A stretch of DNA of 64,000 nt from positions 8,804,001-8,868,000 of the forward strand of contig NZ_CP127295.1 of assembly GCF_030285665.1 (NCBI RefSeq). Reading direction: 5' to 3'. The notes below the pieces were generated by a model, which saw only the letters and a list, made by a program, of their open reading frames with translations, was not told the origin of the DNA and did not search any database. This document shows positions 28,584 through 38,814 of this stretch, in pieces. Made by a program: the position numbers and the translations under genes. How positions within the stretch are numbered: position 1 is the first letter of the stretch; each line of letters begins with the position of its first letter. The DNA comes from Amycolatopsis mongoliensis (GTDB lineage Bacteria; Actinomycetota; Actinomycetes; Mycobacteriales; Pseudonocardiaceae).

Positions 28584-29606
28584 TCAGCGCCAGCCGAGCT
28601 CCGGGGCCACGTGGGTGAGGATGCTCTCCAGCACGTGGGCGTTGTAGTCGACACCGAGCTGGTTCGGAATGGTCAGCAGCAGGGTGTCCGCGGCCTGGAC
28701 CGCCTCGTCCTCCTTGAGCTCCCGCACCAGTTCGTCCGGTTCGCCGGCGTACGAGCGCCCGAAGATCGCCCGGGTGTTCTCGTCGATCATGCCGACCTGG
28801 TCGCGTGAGGTGCGGTCGCGGCCGAAGTACGCGCGGTCCTGGTCGTTCGTGAGCGCGAAGATGCTCCGGCTGACCGACACGCGCGGCTCCCGCTCGTGCC
28901 CGGCCTCCGTCCACGCCTCCCGGTAGGCCTCGATCTGCTTGCGCTGCTGGACGTGCAGCGGCTCGCCCGTCTCGTCGTCCTTGAGGGTCGAGCTCTGCAG
29001 GTTCATGCCCAGCTTCGCGGCCCAGACGGCCGTCGCGTTCGAGCTCGAGCCCCACCAGATGCGCTCCCGCAGGCCCTCGGAGTGCGGCTCGAGCCGCAGC
29101 AGCCCGGGCGGGTTGGCGAACATCGGCCGCGGGTTCGGCTGCGCGAAGCCCTCGCCGTCGAGCAGCTTGAGGAAGACCTCGGTGTGCTGCCGGGCCATGT
29201 CGGCGTCGGTCTCGCCGTCGGCGGGCGCGTACCCGAAGTAGCGCCAGCCCTCGATCACCTGCTCGGGGGATCCCCGGCTGATGCCCAGCTGGAGCCGGCC
29301 CCCGGAGATGAGGTCGGCCGCGCCGGCGTCCTCGACCATGTACAGCGGGTTCTCGTAGCGCATGTCGATCACGCCGGTGCCGATCTCGATCTTCGACGTG
29401 CGCGCGCCGATCGCCGAGAGCAGCGGGAACGGGCTCGCCGCCTGCCGCGCGAAGTGGTGCACGCGGAAGTACGCGCCGTCGACGCCCAGCTCCTCGGCCG
29501 CGACCGCCAGGTCGATCGACTGGTGCAGGAAGTCCGCGGCGGACCGGGTCTCGGAGTGCGGGCTCGCCGACCAGTGGCCGAACGAGAGGAAGCCAATCTT
29601 CTTCAC
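28584..29606 (-). CDS. Luciferase-like (LLM class) flavin-dependent oxidoreductase
   Basis: A 340-residue bacterial-luciferase-fold protein: KKIGFLSFGHWS at the N-terminus, GAYFRVHHFARQ, IEIGTGVIDMRYENP and GGRLQLGISRGSPEQ. LLM proteins use FMN or F420; the cofactor cannot be told here. The start is a GTG at 29606 with a GGAGGGG just upstream. A strong hairpin separates it from the secreted-protein operon on the same strand, so it is probably its own unit. Confidence 0.83.
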   Translation of the reverse strand: MKKIGFLSFGHWSASPHSETRSAADFLHQSIDLAVAAEELGVDGAYFRVHHFARQAASPFPLLSAIGARTSKIEIGTGVIDMRYENPLYMVEDAGAADLISGGRLQLGISRGSPEQVIEGWRYFGYAPADGETDADMARQHTEVFLKLLDGEGFAQPNPRPMFANPPGLLRLEPHSEGLRERIWWGSSSNATAVWAAKLGMNLQSSTLKDDETGEPLHVQQRKQIEAYREAWTEAGHEREPRVSVSRSIFALTNDQDRAYFGRDRTSRDQVGMIDENTRAIFGRSYAGEPDELVRELKEDEAVQAADTLLLTIPNQLGVDYNAHVLESILTHVAPELGWR

Positions 29607-29654
29607 ACCCCTCCCAGCGTCCGGCGGGCGGGAATGATTCCCGGTGTGACCGGA

Positions 29655-29691
29655 CCGGCCGCCGCCGCACCCCTCGCGCGGCGGCGGCCGG
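29655..29691. terminator. Strong hairpin after the secreted-protein pair
   Basis: Two 14-nt arms (29655-29668 and 29678-29691) are perfectly complementary, with a 9-nt loop. The structure begins 5 bp after the stop of the 29696-30313 gene. It is a likely terminator for that operon, without a U-tract, as is usual in actinobacteria. Confidence 0.65.
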
Positions 29692-29695
29692 GAGC

Positions 29696-30313
29696 TCAGC
29701 CGCAGTGCTCGGAGCGCTCCTGGTCGGTCATCGGCGCGGTGTGCTGGGTGATGTCCCCGGTCGAGCCGGGCACCGGGCCGTCCGCGTCGAAGTCCTGGTA
29801 CCAGATGTAGTGGTCGTAGAACTTGTCCGGGAAATGCATTTCGTAGGTGCCGTGCACCTTCTGCATCTTCGGCGCGCGTTCCACCCAGCCCTTTTCCCCG
29901 GGCCGCACGTCGACGTTCGTCGCCTGCCCTTCGGTGTGCGACGACTCCCACGTGTGCTGGTACGACGTCTCGATGGAAACCTTGAACACTTCCGAGAATC
30001 CGTATTCGGCGGAAAGGGAAACACCGAAGCTGTTCGACTCGCCCGTCGTGTCGGACCAGTTCACCGTGCTGCGCTGCAGGTCGCCGGTGCAGTTGAAGGC
30101 CGCCTCGCCGACCTGGTGGCCGGCGCCCGTGTGCTCCTCCGGCGGCCCGGCCGGGTGGAACACGCACGAGTCCGTGCCGTTGTCGCACTTGTCGAGCAGC
30201 TCCCGCGCGGTGGGCCCGCCGTCGGCCGACGCACCGGGAGCGGTGAGGACGAGGCCGGCGGCGGTCAGCAGGCCGAGGCCCGCCGCCGTCCAGGCGTTGC
30301 GCTTGCTGGTCAT
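29696..30313 (-). CDS. Secreted protein, possible aerolysin-like beta pore-forming fold
   Basis: A 205-residue exported protein of unknown function. The signal peptide ends at PGASA. The middle (about residues 75-150) is Ser/Thr-rich with alternating polar and nonpolar residues (SNSFGVSLSAEYGF, VFKVSIETSYQHTWESS), then a Val-rich strand and EKGWVERAPKMQKVHGTYEMHF. This pattern resembles the stem and neighbouring strands of aerolysin/ETX-MTX2 toxins. The match is by eye; cysteines (DKCDNGTDSC) suggest a disulfide near the N-terminus. It follows a beta/gamma-crystallin-like gene by 17 bp, so both are probably made together. Confidence 0.5.
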   Translation of the reverse strand: MTSKRNAWTAAGLGLLTAAGLVLTAPGASADGGPTARELLDKCDNGTDSCVFHPAGPPEEHTGAGHQVGEAAFNCTGDLQRSTVNWSDTTGESNSFGVSLSAEYGFSEVFKVSIETSYQHTWESSHTEGQATNVDVRPGEKGWVERAPKMQKVHGTYEMHFPDKFYDHYIWYQDFDADGPVPGSTGDITQHTAPMTDQERSEHCG

Positions 30314-30330
30314 GGTGGTCGCTCCTTCGC

Positions 30331-30801
30331 TCAGCTGAAACCGATGGACTGGGTGCGGTTGTCCATGAAGGACCCGACGTTGCCGGTGTTCTCCTTGAAC
30401 GGGCCGTCCCGGTCGCCACCGAGGTTGGGCTCCGGGTAGAGCCAGACCCAGCAGTCTCCCCACGGCTGCACCGACGAGATCTTGTTCTTCCAGTCGTCGC
30501 CGAGGTCGAACTGCCAGTTGACCCAGCCGTCCTTCTTGCACAGTTCGGGTCCGGTGATCGTCAGCGAGTTCCCCGTGTAGTCGGGACCGTCGAAGAACGT
30601 GCCCTGCACGACCTGCCCGTCCGCCTCGGCGAGGACGGCCGAGCGCTGCGTGCCCGAAGAACAGTGCTGCACTCCGGTTTCCGAGTTCAGCACGCAGTGC
30701 CGGGTGACGTTCGCGGCGGCCGCGGGAAGGGCGCCGAGCAGCGAAACGGTGGTCGCCGCGGCGGCGGCCGTCATGGCAGTTCTGGTCCATTTGCTCACCA
30801 T
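30331..30801 (-). CDS. Secreted beta/gamma-crystallin-like (peptidase inhibitor I36-like) protein
   Basis: A 156-residue exported protein. After the signal peptide (ending PAAAA) come two Greek-key-like halves: GTFFDGPDYTGNSLTITG with DDWKNKISSV, and WVWLYPEPNLGGDRDG with FMDNRTQSIGFS. The N-K-I-S-S and D-N-R-T-Q-S segments are near the Ca-binding motif of beta/gamma-crystallins, although each lacks one residue. Streptomyces metalloprotease inhibitor (I36) has the same fold, so inhibition of a protease is one possible role. AGGAA lies 8 nt before the ATG. First gene of a two-gene operon. Confidence 0.65.
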   Translation of the reverse strand: MVSKWTRTAMTAAAAATTVSLLGALPAAAANVTRHCVLNSETGVQHCSSGTQRSAVLAEADGQVVQGTFFDGPDYTGNSLTITGPELCKKDGWVNWQFDLGDDWKNKISSVQPWGDCWVWLYPEPNLGGDRDGPFKENTGNVGSFMDNRTQSIGFS

Positions 30802-30985
30802 TGTGGTTTCCTTTCTCGGAATCGGAAAAGATCTTCGCCCTCGAAAGTACTTCGCGGTGAGCGGATGGGCGCGGGTGTTGCCCCCCGGCACTTCGGGGTC
30901 TGCCTGATTCCCCTGAGGACCCGGCCGCCGGACTGCGCGCGAATGGGAACCGGGGTACAGTACGCCGTCCGCGTAGGATCGGGCG

Positions 30986-32143
30986 ATGACGCTCACCGAC
31001 GACGAGACGCAGATGGTGGCCATGGTGGCGGAGTTCGTCGACGAACGCGTCCGCCCGCGCGTCCGCGAATTCGAACCCGACGACGTCTATCCCGCCGAAC
31101 TCGTCGACGAGATGAAGACGCTCGGTTTCTTCGGCCTGCTCGCCCCGGCCGAACACGGCGGCGTCGACGTCAGCACGGCGTGCTTCGCCCGGGTCACCGA
31201 AGAGCTCGCTCGCGGCTGGATGAGCCTCGCCGGCGCCATCGGCGGGCACTCCGTGATCACCTACCTCGTCAAGACGTTCGGTACGCCGGAGCAGCGCGAA
31301 AAGTACCTGCCGGCGATGGCCGACGGCAGCGTCCGCGCCACGATGGCGCTGACCGAGCCCGGCGGCGGCAGCGACCTGCAGGCCATGCGCACCCACGCCG
31401 TCCCCGACGGCGGCGGCTGGTCGGTCACCGGGTCCAAGACCTGGATCTCCAACGCCGCCCACTCCGGGCTCATCGGCCTGCTGTGCCGCACCGACCGCGA
31501 CGCCAACCCGGCCCACCGCGGCATGAGCGTCCTGCTGGTCGAACCCGGCGACGGCCTGACGATCTCGAAGAAGCTGCCGAAGCTGGGCTACCGCGGCGTC
31601 GAAGCGTGCGAACTGGTCTTCGAGGGGATGTCCGTGCCCGCGGACGCGGTGCTGGGCGGGACGCCGAACGAGGGCTGGGCGCAGATGATGCGCGGCCTGG
31701 AGGTCGGCCGCGTCCAGGTCGCCGCCCGCGCCCTGGGCGTCGGGCAGGCGGCGCTGAACGACGCGGTGAAGTACGCCCAGGAGCGCGAGACGTTCGGCAA
31801 GCCGATCTGGCAGCACCAGTCCGTCGGCAACCTGCTCGCCGACATGGCCACCAAGCTGCGCGCCGCCCGCCTGCTCACCCTCGACGCCGCCGAGAAGCTC
31901 GACGCCGGCGAACGCGCCGACATGGAGGCCGGGATGGCCAAGCTGTTCGCGTCGGAGACCGCCATGCAGGTGGCGCTCGACGCGATCCGCGTCCACGGTG
32001 GCTACGGCTACTCGAAGGAATACGACGTCGAGCGCTATTTCCGGGACGCACCGCTGATGATCGTCGGCGAAGGGACCAACGAGATCCAGCGGACCGTGAT
32101 CGCCGCCCAGCTCATCGCCCGCAACCGGATCTCGGTAACCTGA
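30986..32143 (+). CDS. Acyl-CoA dehydrogenase
   Basis: A 385-residue FAD enzyme that introduces the alpha-beta double bond in an acyl-CoA. It shows MALTEPGGGSD (flavin and substrate contact), VTGSKTWISNA, GVGQAALNDAVKYAQERETFGKPI, and the catalytic-Glu region RYFRDAPLMIVGEGTNEIQ. It has full family length. Chain-length preference is unknown. It stands alone, between the secreted-protein operon and furA. The ATG at 30986 lies shortly after a GTAGGAT box that could be a -10 element or part of a Shine-Dalgarno sequence. Confidence 0.92.
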   Translation: MTLTDDETQMVAMVAEFVDERVRPRVREFEPDDVYPAELVDEMKTLGFFGLLAPAEHGGVDVSTACFARVTEELARGWMSLAGAIGGHSVITYLVKTFGTPEQREKYLPAMADGSVRATMALTEPGGGSDLQAMRTHAVPDGGGWSVTGSKTWISNAAHSGLIGLLCRTDRDANPAHRGMSVLLVEPGDGLTISKKLPKLGYRGVEACELVFEGMSVPADAVLGGTPNEGWAQMMRGLEVGRVQVAARALGVGQAALNDAVKYAQERETFGKPIWQHQSVGNLLADMATKLRAARLLTLDAAEKLDAGERADMEAGMAKLFASETAMQVALDAIRVHGGYGYSKEYDVERYFRDAPLMIVGEGTNEIQRTVIAAQLIARNRISVT

Positions 32144-32180
32144 TCATGGCCGCCCCGGCCGGGTGACCCGCCGGTCATAA

Positions 32181-32200
32181 CTTGACTCATTCCAGACTAG
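32181..32200. promoter_or_regulatory. FurA-type box and promoter of furA-katG
   Basis: CTTGACTCATTCCAGACTAG closely resembles the AT-rich box upstream of mycobacterial and Streptomyces furA genes, where FurA represses its own operon. The -35-like TTGACT is inside it. The GTG start of furA is only 10 bp downstream, implying a very short leader. Confidence 0.6.
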
Positions 32201-32209
32201 GGTCCTAGG

Positions 32210-32650
32210 GTGGCCGACGTGATGACCGACTTCGAGGCGCAGCTGCGGGCGGTCTCGTTGCGGGTGACGCGGCCCCGGCTGGCCGTGCTCACCGCGCTGC
32301 GCGACCACCCGCACGTCGACACCGAGACGGTGATCGCGCTCGTGCGGGCCGAGCACCCGACGGTCTCGCACCAGACGATCTACGACGTCCTGCGGGCGCT
32401 CACCGACACCGGCCTGGTGCGGCGCATCCAGCCCGCGGGCGCGACCGCCCGGTACGAGTCCCGGGTCGGGGACAACCACCACCACGTCGTGTGCCGTACC
32501 TGCGGTGCGATCGCGGACGTCGAGTGCGCCGTCGGCCACACCCCGTGCCTGACCGCCTCGGACGACCACGGTTTCGTGATCGACCAGGCGGAGGTCGTCT
32601 ACTGGGGCACCTGCCCCGACTGTGCGGCCACCAGCCGAACCTCCCATTGA
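32210..32650 (+). CDS. furA: Fur family regulator of catalase-peroxidase
   Basis: A 146-residue Fur-family repressor. The winged helix spans about residues 15-85 (LRVTRPRLAVLTAL, VSHQTIYDVLRAL). The metal and dimer part has RVGDNHHHVVCRTCGAIADV, with HHH and a CxxC, and a second CPDC near the C-terminus. The arrangement fits FurA/CatR, which senses peroxide and controls katG. The GTG at 32210 or the ATG at 32222 can start it. katG follows 22 bp downstream. Confidence 0.9.
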   Translation: MADVMTDFEAQLRAVSLRVTRPRLAVLTALRDHPHVDTETVIALVRAEHPTVSHQTIYDVLRALTDTGLVRRIQPAGATARYESRVGDNHHHVVCRTCGAIADVECAVGHTPCLTASDDHGFVIDQAEVVYWGTCPDCAATSRTSH

Positions 32651-32672
32651 TTGCCGCCTCGGAAGGAAGTAG

Positions 32673-34910
<2,238 letters not shown>

Positions 34911-34923
34911 CGGTGATGCGCTG

Positions 34924-34961
34924 ACGGGCCCGGCTGATCCTTGGGGATCGGCCGGGCCCGT
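34924..34961. terminator. Terminator of furA-katG
   Basis: A 17-bp stem (34924-34940 with 34945-34961, one T-G pair) closes on a TTGG loop, 14 bp after the katG stop. It is the clearest terminator in the window. Confidence 0.8.
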
Positions 34962-35275
34962 TCGTCTGCGCCTGCCGCACCGGGCCGCGTCACTCCGCCC
35001 GGCGGCCATCGTGTCGAGGTTCGTCAGTGACACCCGGTGGGTGTCCAGCATCGGGTCGCGGCTTCCCTACCCCCTGCTCAGCGCGCGTCCGGTGCCTGGT
35101 TCTGGAGCACCCCGGTCCGGCTGCACCCGGCCCGCCCGGCGAGCTGCCGAAGCGAGAGGAGGAGCGCCGGGACGTCACTTCTGCGCAGTTCGGCCAGTGG
35201 GATCGCGCTCAGATCGACCATCCCCGTGGGGACTTCGCCCCGAGCCACCGTGCGGACCGTCCGGGGATTCGCGCG
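34962..35275. other. Intergenic stretch with one possible small peptide gene
   Basis: Between the katG terminator and the TetR stop there is no gene of usual size. The only candidate is the minus-strand small frame at 35078-35221 (or to 35248), listed separately. Other open frames here are arginine-rich shadows without a Shine-Dalgarno sequence. Confidence 0.5.
35078..35221 (-). CDS. Possible small peptide (47 aa, or 56 aa from a GTG at 35248)
   Basis: This minus-strand frame begins 27 bp after the TetR stop if the GTG at 35248 is used. The segment DLSAIPLAELRRSDVPALL, followed by LSLRQLAG, has the look of the leaders of FXSXX-COOH cyclophane precursor peptides, but the C-terminus (GVLQNQAPDAR) lacks the FxS motif. 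No radical SAM maturase lies in the window near it. No strong Shine-Dalgarno sequence. It may be a decayed precursor or not a gene. Confidence 0.3.
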   Translation of the reverse strand: MVDLSAIPLAELRRSDVPALLLSLRQLAGRAGCSRTGVLQNQAPDAR

Positions 35276-35863
35276 TCACCGCTCGGTCGTGGGTTCCGGG
35301 CGCAGGGCGTCGACGATCAGGTCGAGCATCCGGCCGATCCGCTCCGCGTCCTGGCCGGCCGAAGTGGACAGGAACGCGCCGAGCAGCAGCAAGGTGACGT
35401 CTTCCGGGTCGACGCCGGCGCGCAGCGTGCCCGCGAGCGCCCCCGCGTCGAGGATCGTGCCGATCGCCGCGGTGATGCGCCGGCGTGTCGCCGGGGTGGC
35501 GATGCGGCCCGACGCCAGGCTCGCGCGCAGGACGTCGCCCATCCCGCGCTTGGTTTCCACGAAGGCCGCGTAGCGGTCCATCCACGCGCGGAGGGCGGCC
35601 TCGGGCGGGAGCTGCCCGAGCAGGGCCGGGGCACTCGCCGTGACGTCGTCGAGCTCGGCCGCGTAGACGGCCTCGACGAGCGCCTCCCGGGTCGGGAAGT
35701 GGCGGTAGAGCGTGCCGATCCCGACGCCGGCCTCGCGGGCGATGGCTTCGAGCGCGACGGTGCCGTCGGCTGTGGCGAAGGCGTTCCGCGCGACCGCGAC
35801 GAGCTTCTCCCGGTTGCGTCGCGCGTCGGAGCGCACCGGGCGGTCAGGTTCGGACGAAGACAA
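35276..35863 (-). CDS. TetR family transcriptional regulator
   Basis: A 195-residue TetR repressor. The helix-turn-helix is at residues 25-65 (GTVALEAIAREAGVGIGTLYRHFPTREALVEAVY), and the C-terminal domain is of the SbtR type. It starts with TTG at 35863, with GGAGGTG about 8 nt upstream; no ATG or GTG fits better. It is divergent from an aldo/keto reductase, and two copies of an 18-bp palindrome lie between them. Confidence 0.85.
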   Translation of the reverse strand: MSSSEPDRPVRSDARRNREKLVAVARNAFATADGTVALEAIAREAGVGIGTLYRHFPTREALVEAVYAAELDDVTASAPALLGQLPPEAALRAWMDRYAAFVETKRGMGDVLRASLASGRIATPATRRRITAAIGTILDAGALAGTLRAGVDPEDVTLLLLGAFLSTSAGQDAERIGRMLDLIVDALRPEPTTER

Positions 35864-35916
35864 AGCGGAGGCACCTCCGGTTGTGCTACGGTCGGCTTAG
35901 CGGAGGTTCCTCCGCT
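35864..35916. promoter_or_regulatory. Twin palindromic operators between TetR and aldo/keto reductase genes
   Basis: AGCGGAGG-TT-CCTCCGCT (35899-35916) is a perfect palindrome. A second copy, AGCGGAGG-CA-CCTCCGGT (35864-35881), has one mismatch and sits against the TetR start codon. The copies are 35 bp apart. They probably let the TetR protein repress both genes. Confidence 0.7.
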
Positions 35917-35947
35917 TCACCATCATCGCACGAAGACGGGATCACGC

Positions 35948-36865
35948 ATGCCTTCCACCGAAAGTGCCCCGCGACCGGGTGGCGCCGGTCCGCTCGCCGG
36001 CCGCACCGTCTCCCGCGTCGGGTACGGCGCGATGCAGCTCGAGCGCCTCCACGACGACCGCGGCGCGGCCGTCGCGCTGCTGCGCCGGGCCTTCGACCTC
36101 GGTGTCGACCACGTCGACACCGCCCAGTTCTACGGCAACGGCTTCGTCAACGGGATCATCCGCGAGGCCCTCCGGCCCGGGGACGACGTCCTGGTCGCCA
36201 GCAAGGTCGGCGCCGACCCCGACCCCGGCGGCCCGATCCCGCTCCGCCTGGCGCAACGGCCGGAGCAGCTGCGGGCGAGCGTCGAGGACAACCTGCGGGC
36301 GCTCGGCCTCGACCGGATCCCGCTGGTGAACCTGCGCCGCACGGACCGGCGACCCGGCGTGGTCGCCGAGGGCGACCAGGTGGTCGGCCTCGACGACCAG
36401 CTCGCGGTGATGACCGCCCTGCGCGACGAGGGCAAGATCGGCGCTATCGGCCTCAGCAGCGTGACCCTCGACGTCCTGCGCCGGGCCCTCCCGGCCGGCA
36501 TCGCGTGCGTGCAGAACGCGTACAGCCTGGTCGGGCGCGACGACGAGGACATGCTCGCGCTCTGCGTCGCGGAGGACATCGCGTGGGTGCCGTTCTTCCC
36601 CCTCGGCGGGGCTTTCCCCGGCCTGCCGAAGGTGACCGACGAGCCGGCGGTGCAGGCCGCCGCGCGGGAGCTGGGCCGCACTCCGGCGCAGGTCGGCCTG
36701 GCGTGGCTGCTGCACCACTCCCCGAACGTCCACCTCATCCCCGGCACCGCGAGCGCGGACCACCTGGCGGGCAACGTCTCCGCGGGCGAGATCGTGCTCG
36801 ACGGCGCGACGCTGGCCGCCCTGGACGCCGTCCCGTCCCGCTCGCTGGAGGCCACCCTCGGCTAG
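35948..36865 (+). CDS. Aldo/keto reductase
   Basis: A 305-residue NADPH-dependent (beta/alpha)8-barrel reductase. It has VDHVDTAQFYGNG (catalytic Asp and Tyr), DDVLVASKVG (Lys), and a C-terminal LIPGTASADHLAGN phosphate-binding loop. The usual His after the Lys strand is replaced: VNLRRTD where DLLHLHR is more common. The ATG at 35948 begins a Pro/Ser-rich lead. Regulated by the divergent TetR. Its stop overlaps the convergent SDR by 4 bp. Confidence 0.88.
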   Translation: MPSTESAPRPGGAGPLAGRTVSRVGYGAMQLERLHDDRGAAVALLRRAFDLGVDHVDTAQFYGNGFVNGIIREALRPGDDVLVASKVGADPDPGGPIPLRLAQRPEQLRASVEDNLRALGLDRIPLVNLRRTDRRPGVVAEGDQVVGLDDQLAVMTALRDEGKIGAIGLSSVTLDVLRRALPAGIACVQNAYSLVGRDDEDMLALCVAEDIAWVPFFPLGGAFPGLPKVTDEPAVQAAARELGRTPAQVGLAWLLHHSPNVHLIPGTASADHLAGNVSAGEIVLDGATLAALDAVPSRSLEATLG

Positions 36866-37698
36866 TCCCGGGACCAGGGCACGACGGCTCCGGCACGGAC
36901 CAGTTCGCCGTACTGGGCCGGCTCGACGGGCCGGAACACGAGCTCCAGCAAGGCATCCGCCGCCTGAGCCGGGCTCGGCGCGGCGCTCACGTCCCACCAC
37001 AGCGCAGACGTCGGCGTGTTCATCATCCCGGGACAGACGGCGGCGAGCAGGATCCCGCGCGCCAGGTCGTCGTCACGGCGCTGGGCGGCGAGCGCCCGCA
37101 CCGCCGCGACCTGGCCGATCTTGGACGGGATGTTGACGAAGCCCGGCCAGTCGCCGGCGCGGGCACTCCCGTCCTCGACCGCGTCACGCCAGGCGGCCAC
37201 CTGCTTGTCCACCTCGTCCAATGAGGACAGTCGGTCGAAGCGGTCGTGCAACGCGGGCGCCAGGTGGTTCAGCGTGCCGAACGAGCTGGCCACGACGAGG
37301 AACCGGCCGCCGTCGCGCAGCAGCGGCGCGAACGCGCGCAGCAGCCGGGTGGTGCCGAAGTTGTTGACCTCGGCGTAGGCCCCGACGATCGCCCGCGGGT
37401 CGTCGTCGGGGCCCACGCGCATGACGGCGTTGCCGATCACGACGTCGACGCCGCCGTGCCGCTCCGCCAGCCGCGCGGCGAGCCGGCCGGAAGCGCCGGG
37501 TTCGGCGACGTCGAGGACCTCACCGCGGACCTCGGCGCCGCCGGCGGGCACAGCTTCGACGGCCTGAGTGACGCGCCCGGCGTCGCGGCCGGTCAGGTAG
37601 ACGGTGTCCTCGGTGGACAGCCGGGACGCGAGCCCTTCGACCAGGGCGAGGCCCAGTCCCTGGGTGGCGCCGGTGACGAGGGCGGCTTTCGGGGTCAT
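36862..37698 (-). CDS. Short-chain dehydrogenase/reductase (carbonyl reductase-like)
   Basis: A 278-residue SDR: TGATQGLGLALVEGL cofactor loop, VYLTGRD, VVIGNAVM (variant of NNAG), VASSFGTL with the catalytic Ser. The expected YxxxK is not in its usual form; FVNIPSKIGQ supplies a Lys after an Ile-Pro-Ser, so the catalytic Tyr may be missing or displaced. The long Ser-Lys gap resembles carbonyl reductase 1-type SDRs. Divergent from a LysR gene. Confidence 0.83.
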   Translation of the reverse strand: MTPKAALVTGATQGLGLALVEGLASRLSTEDTVYLTGRDAGRVTQAVEAVPAGGAEVRGEVLDVAEPGASGRLAARLAERHGGVDVVIGNAVMRVGPDDDPRAIVGAYAEVNNFGTTRLLRAFAPLLRDGGRFLVVASSFGTLNHLAPALHDRFDRLSSLDEVDKQVAAWRDAVEDGSARAGDWPGFVNIPSKIGQVAAVRALAAQRRDDDLARGILLAAVCPGMMNTPTSALWWDVSAAPSPAQAADALLELVFRPVEPAQYGELVRAGAVVPWSRD

Positions 37699-37839
37699 GC
37701 GAGTCCTTCGGCGAGTTCGAGCGGGGCCCGGCCGCTGCCGGGTCCGAAAGGGGTTCCGATCAGGTTCACGACTCCACGCTAGGGCCGGTCCGACCATGCG
37801 AACAGCGAAAGAAACGCAGACCTGGTATGCGTATGTGTC

Positions 37840-38814
37840 ATGACCTTCGCCGACGCCTCCCTGACCGCCCTGCGGGTGTTCCGCGAGGTGGCCGAGCGGG
37901 GCACGCTCACGGCCGCGGCCACCGCGCTCGGCTACACCCAGTCCGCGGTCTCCCGGCAGATCGCCGCGCTGGAACGCGCGGCGGGCACGCCGCTGCTCGA
38001 ACGGCGCCACGACGGGGTGCGGCTCACCTCGGCCGGGCGGATCGTGGTGCGCCGCGCCGCCGGCGTCCTCGACCAGCTCGACGCCACCGCGCGCGAACTG
38101 GCCGGGCTGCCCGGCGAGCAGGGGACGGTCCGGCTGGGCTGGTTCCCGACCGCCGGGGCCGACCTGCTGCCCCGGGCGCTGGCCGCCCTGCGGCGCACCC
38201 ACCCGGCGATCACCGTGGTCAGCCGGGAAGGCGGCACGCCGGCGCTGGTCCGCGCCCTGCGCGCCGGCACCCTGGACCTCGCGCTGGTGGCCTCGGCACC
38301 GCCGTTCCGCCCGCCCGACACCGAAACCCCGGCGCTGGCCCTGCAGACCCTCGCCGAGCGCAGCCTGCGCGTGGCCGTGCCCGCGAGCCACCCGCTCGCG
38401 CGCCGGGAGTACATCGACGTCGTCGACCTGCGCGGCCGGCGCTGGATCGCGGGCTCGGGCGACGACCGCGCGATGGGCGTGTGGCCCGGCCTGGACGAGC
38501 GGCCCGAGATCGCCCACACGGCCCGCGACTGGCTGGCGAAGCTGCACCTCGTCGCCGCGGGCTGCGGCATCACGACCGTGCCCGGCGCGATCGGTGCGGT
38601 GGTGCCGCCGGGGGTGCGCGTGCTGGCCGTCCGCGGTGGTCCCGGGGAGCAGCGCCGGGTCCTGCTCGCCCACCTCCCGGGGCCGCTGTCCGACGCGGCG
38701 GCCCGCGTCGCCGCGGCGCTGCGCGAAGCCGCCCTCGAGACGGACGTGACACCTGCTACGGAAGGCCGACCACGGTCCGCGGCGTCAGCCGGCCTTTTTC
38801 CGGATCCCGCGTGA
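37840..38814 (+). CDS. LysR family transcriptional regulator
   Basis: A 324-residue LysR protein. The winged helix is at residues 5-65 (LTALRVFREVAERGTLTAAATALGYTQSAVSRQIAALE), and the effector domain runs from about 90 to 295. It probably controls the divergent SDR 141 bp away. The last 20 residues extend into the convergent downstream gene: 59 bp of 3' overlap, unusually long, so the natural end may be changed. Confidence 0.86.
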   Translation: MTFADASLTALRVFREVAERGTLTAAATALGYTQSAVSRQIAALERAAGTPLLERRHDGVRLTSAGRIVVRRAAGVLDQLDATARELAGLPGEQGTVRLGWFPTAGADLLPRALAALRRTHPAITVVSREGGTPALVRALRAGTLDLALVASAPPFRPPDTETPALALQTLAERSLRVAVPASHPLARREYIDVVDLRGRRWIAGSGDDRAMGVWPGLDERPEIAHTARDWLAKLHLVAAGCGITTVPGAIGAVVPPGVRVLAVRGGPGEQRRVLLAHLPGPLSDAAARVAAALREAALETDVTPATEGRPRSAASAGLFPDPA

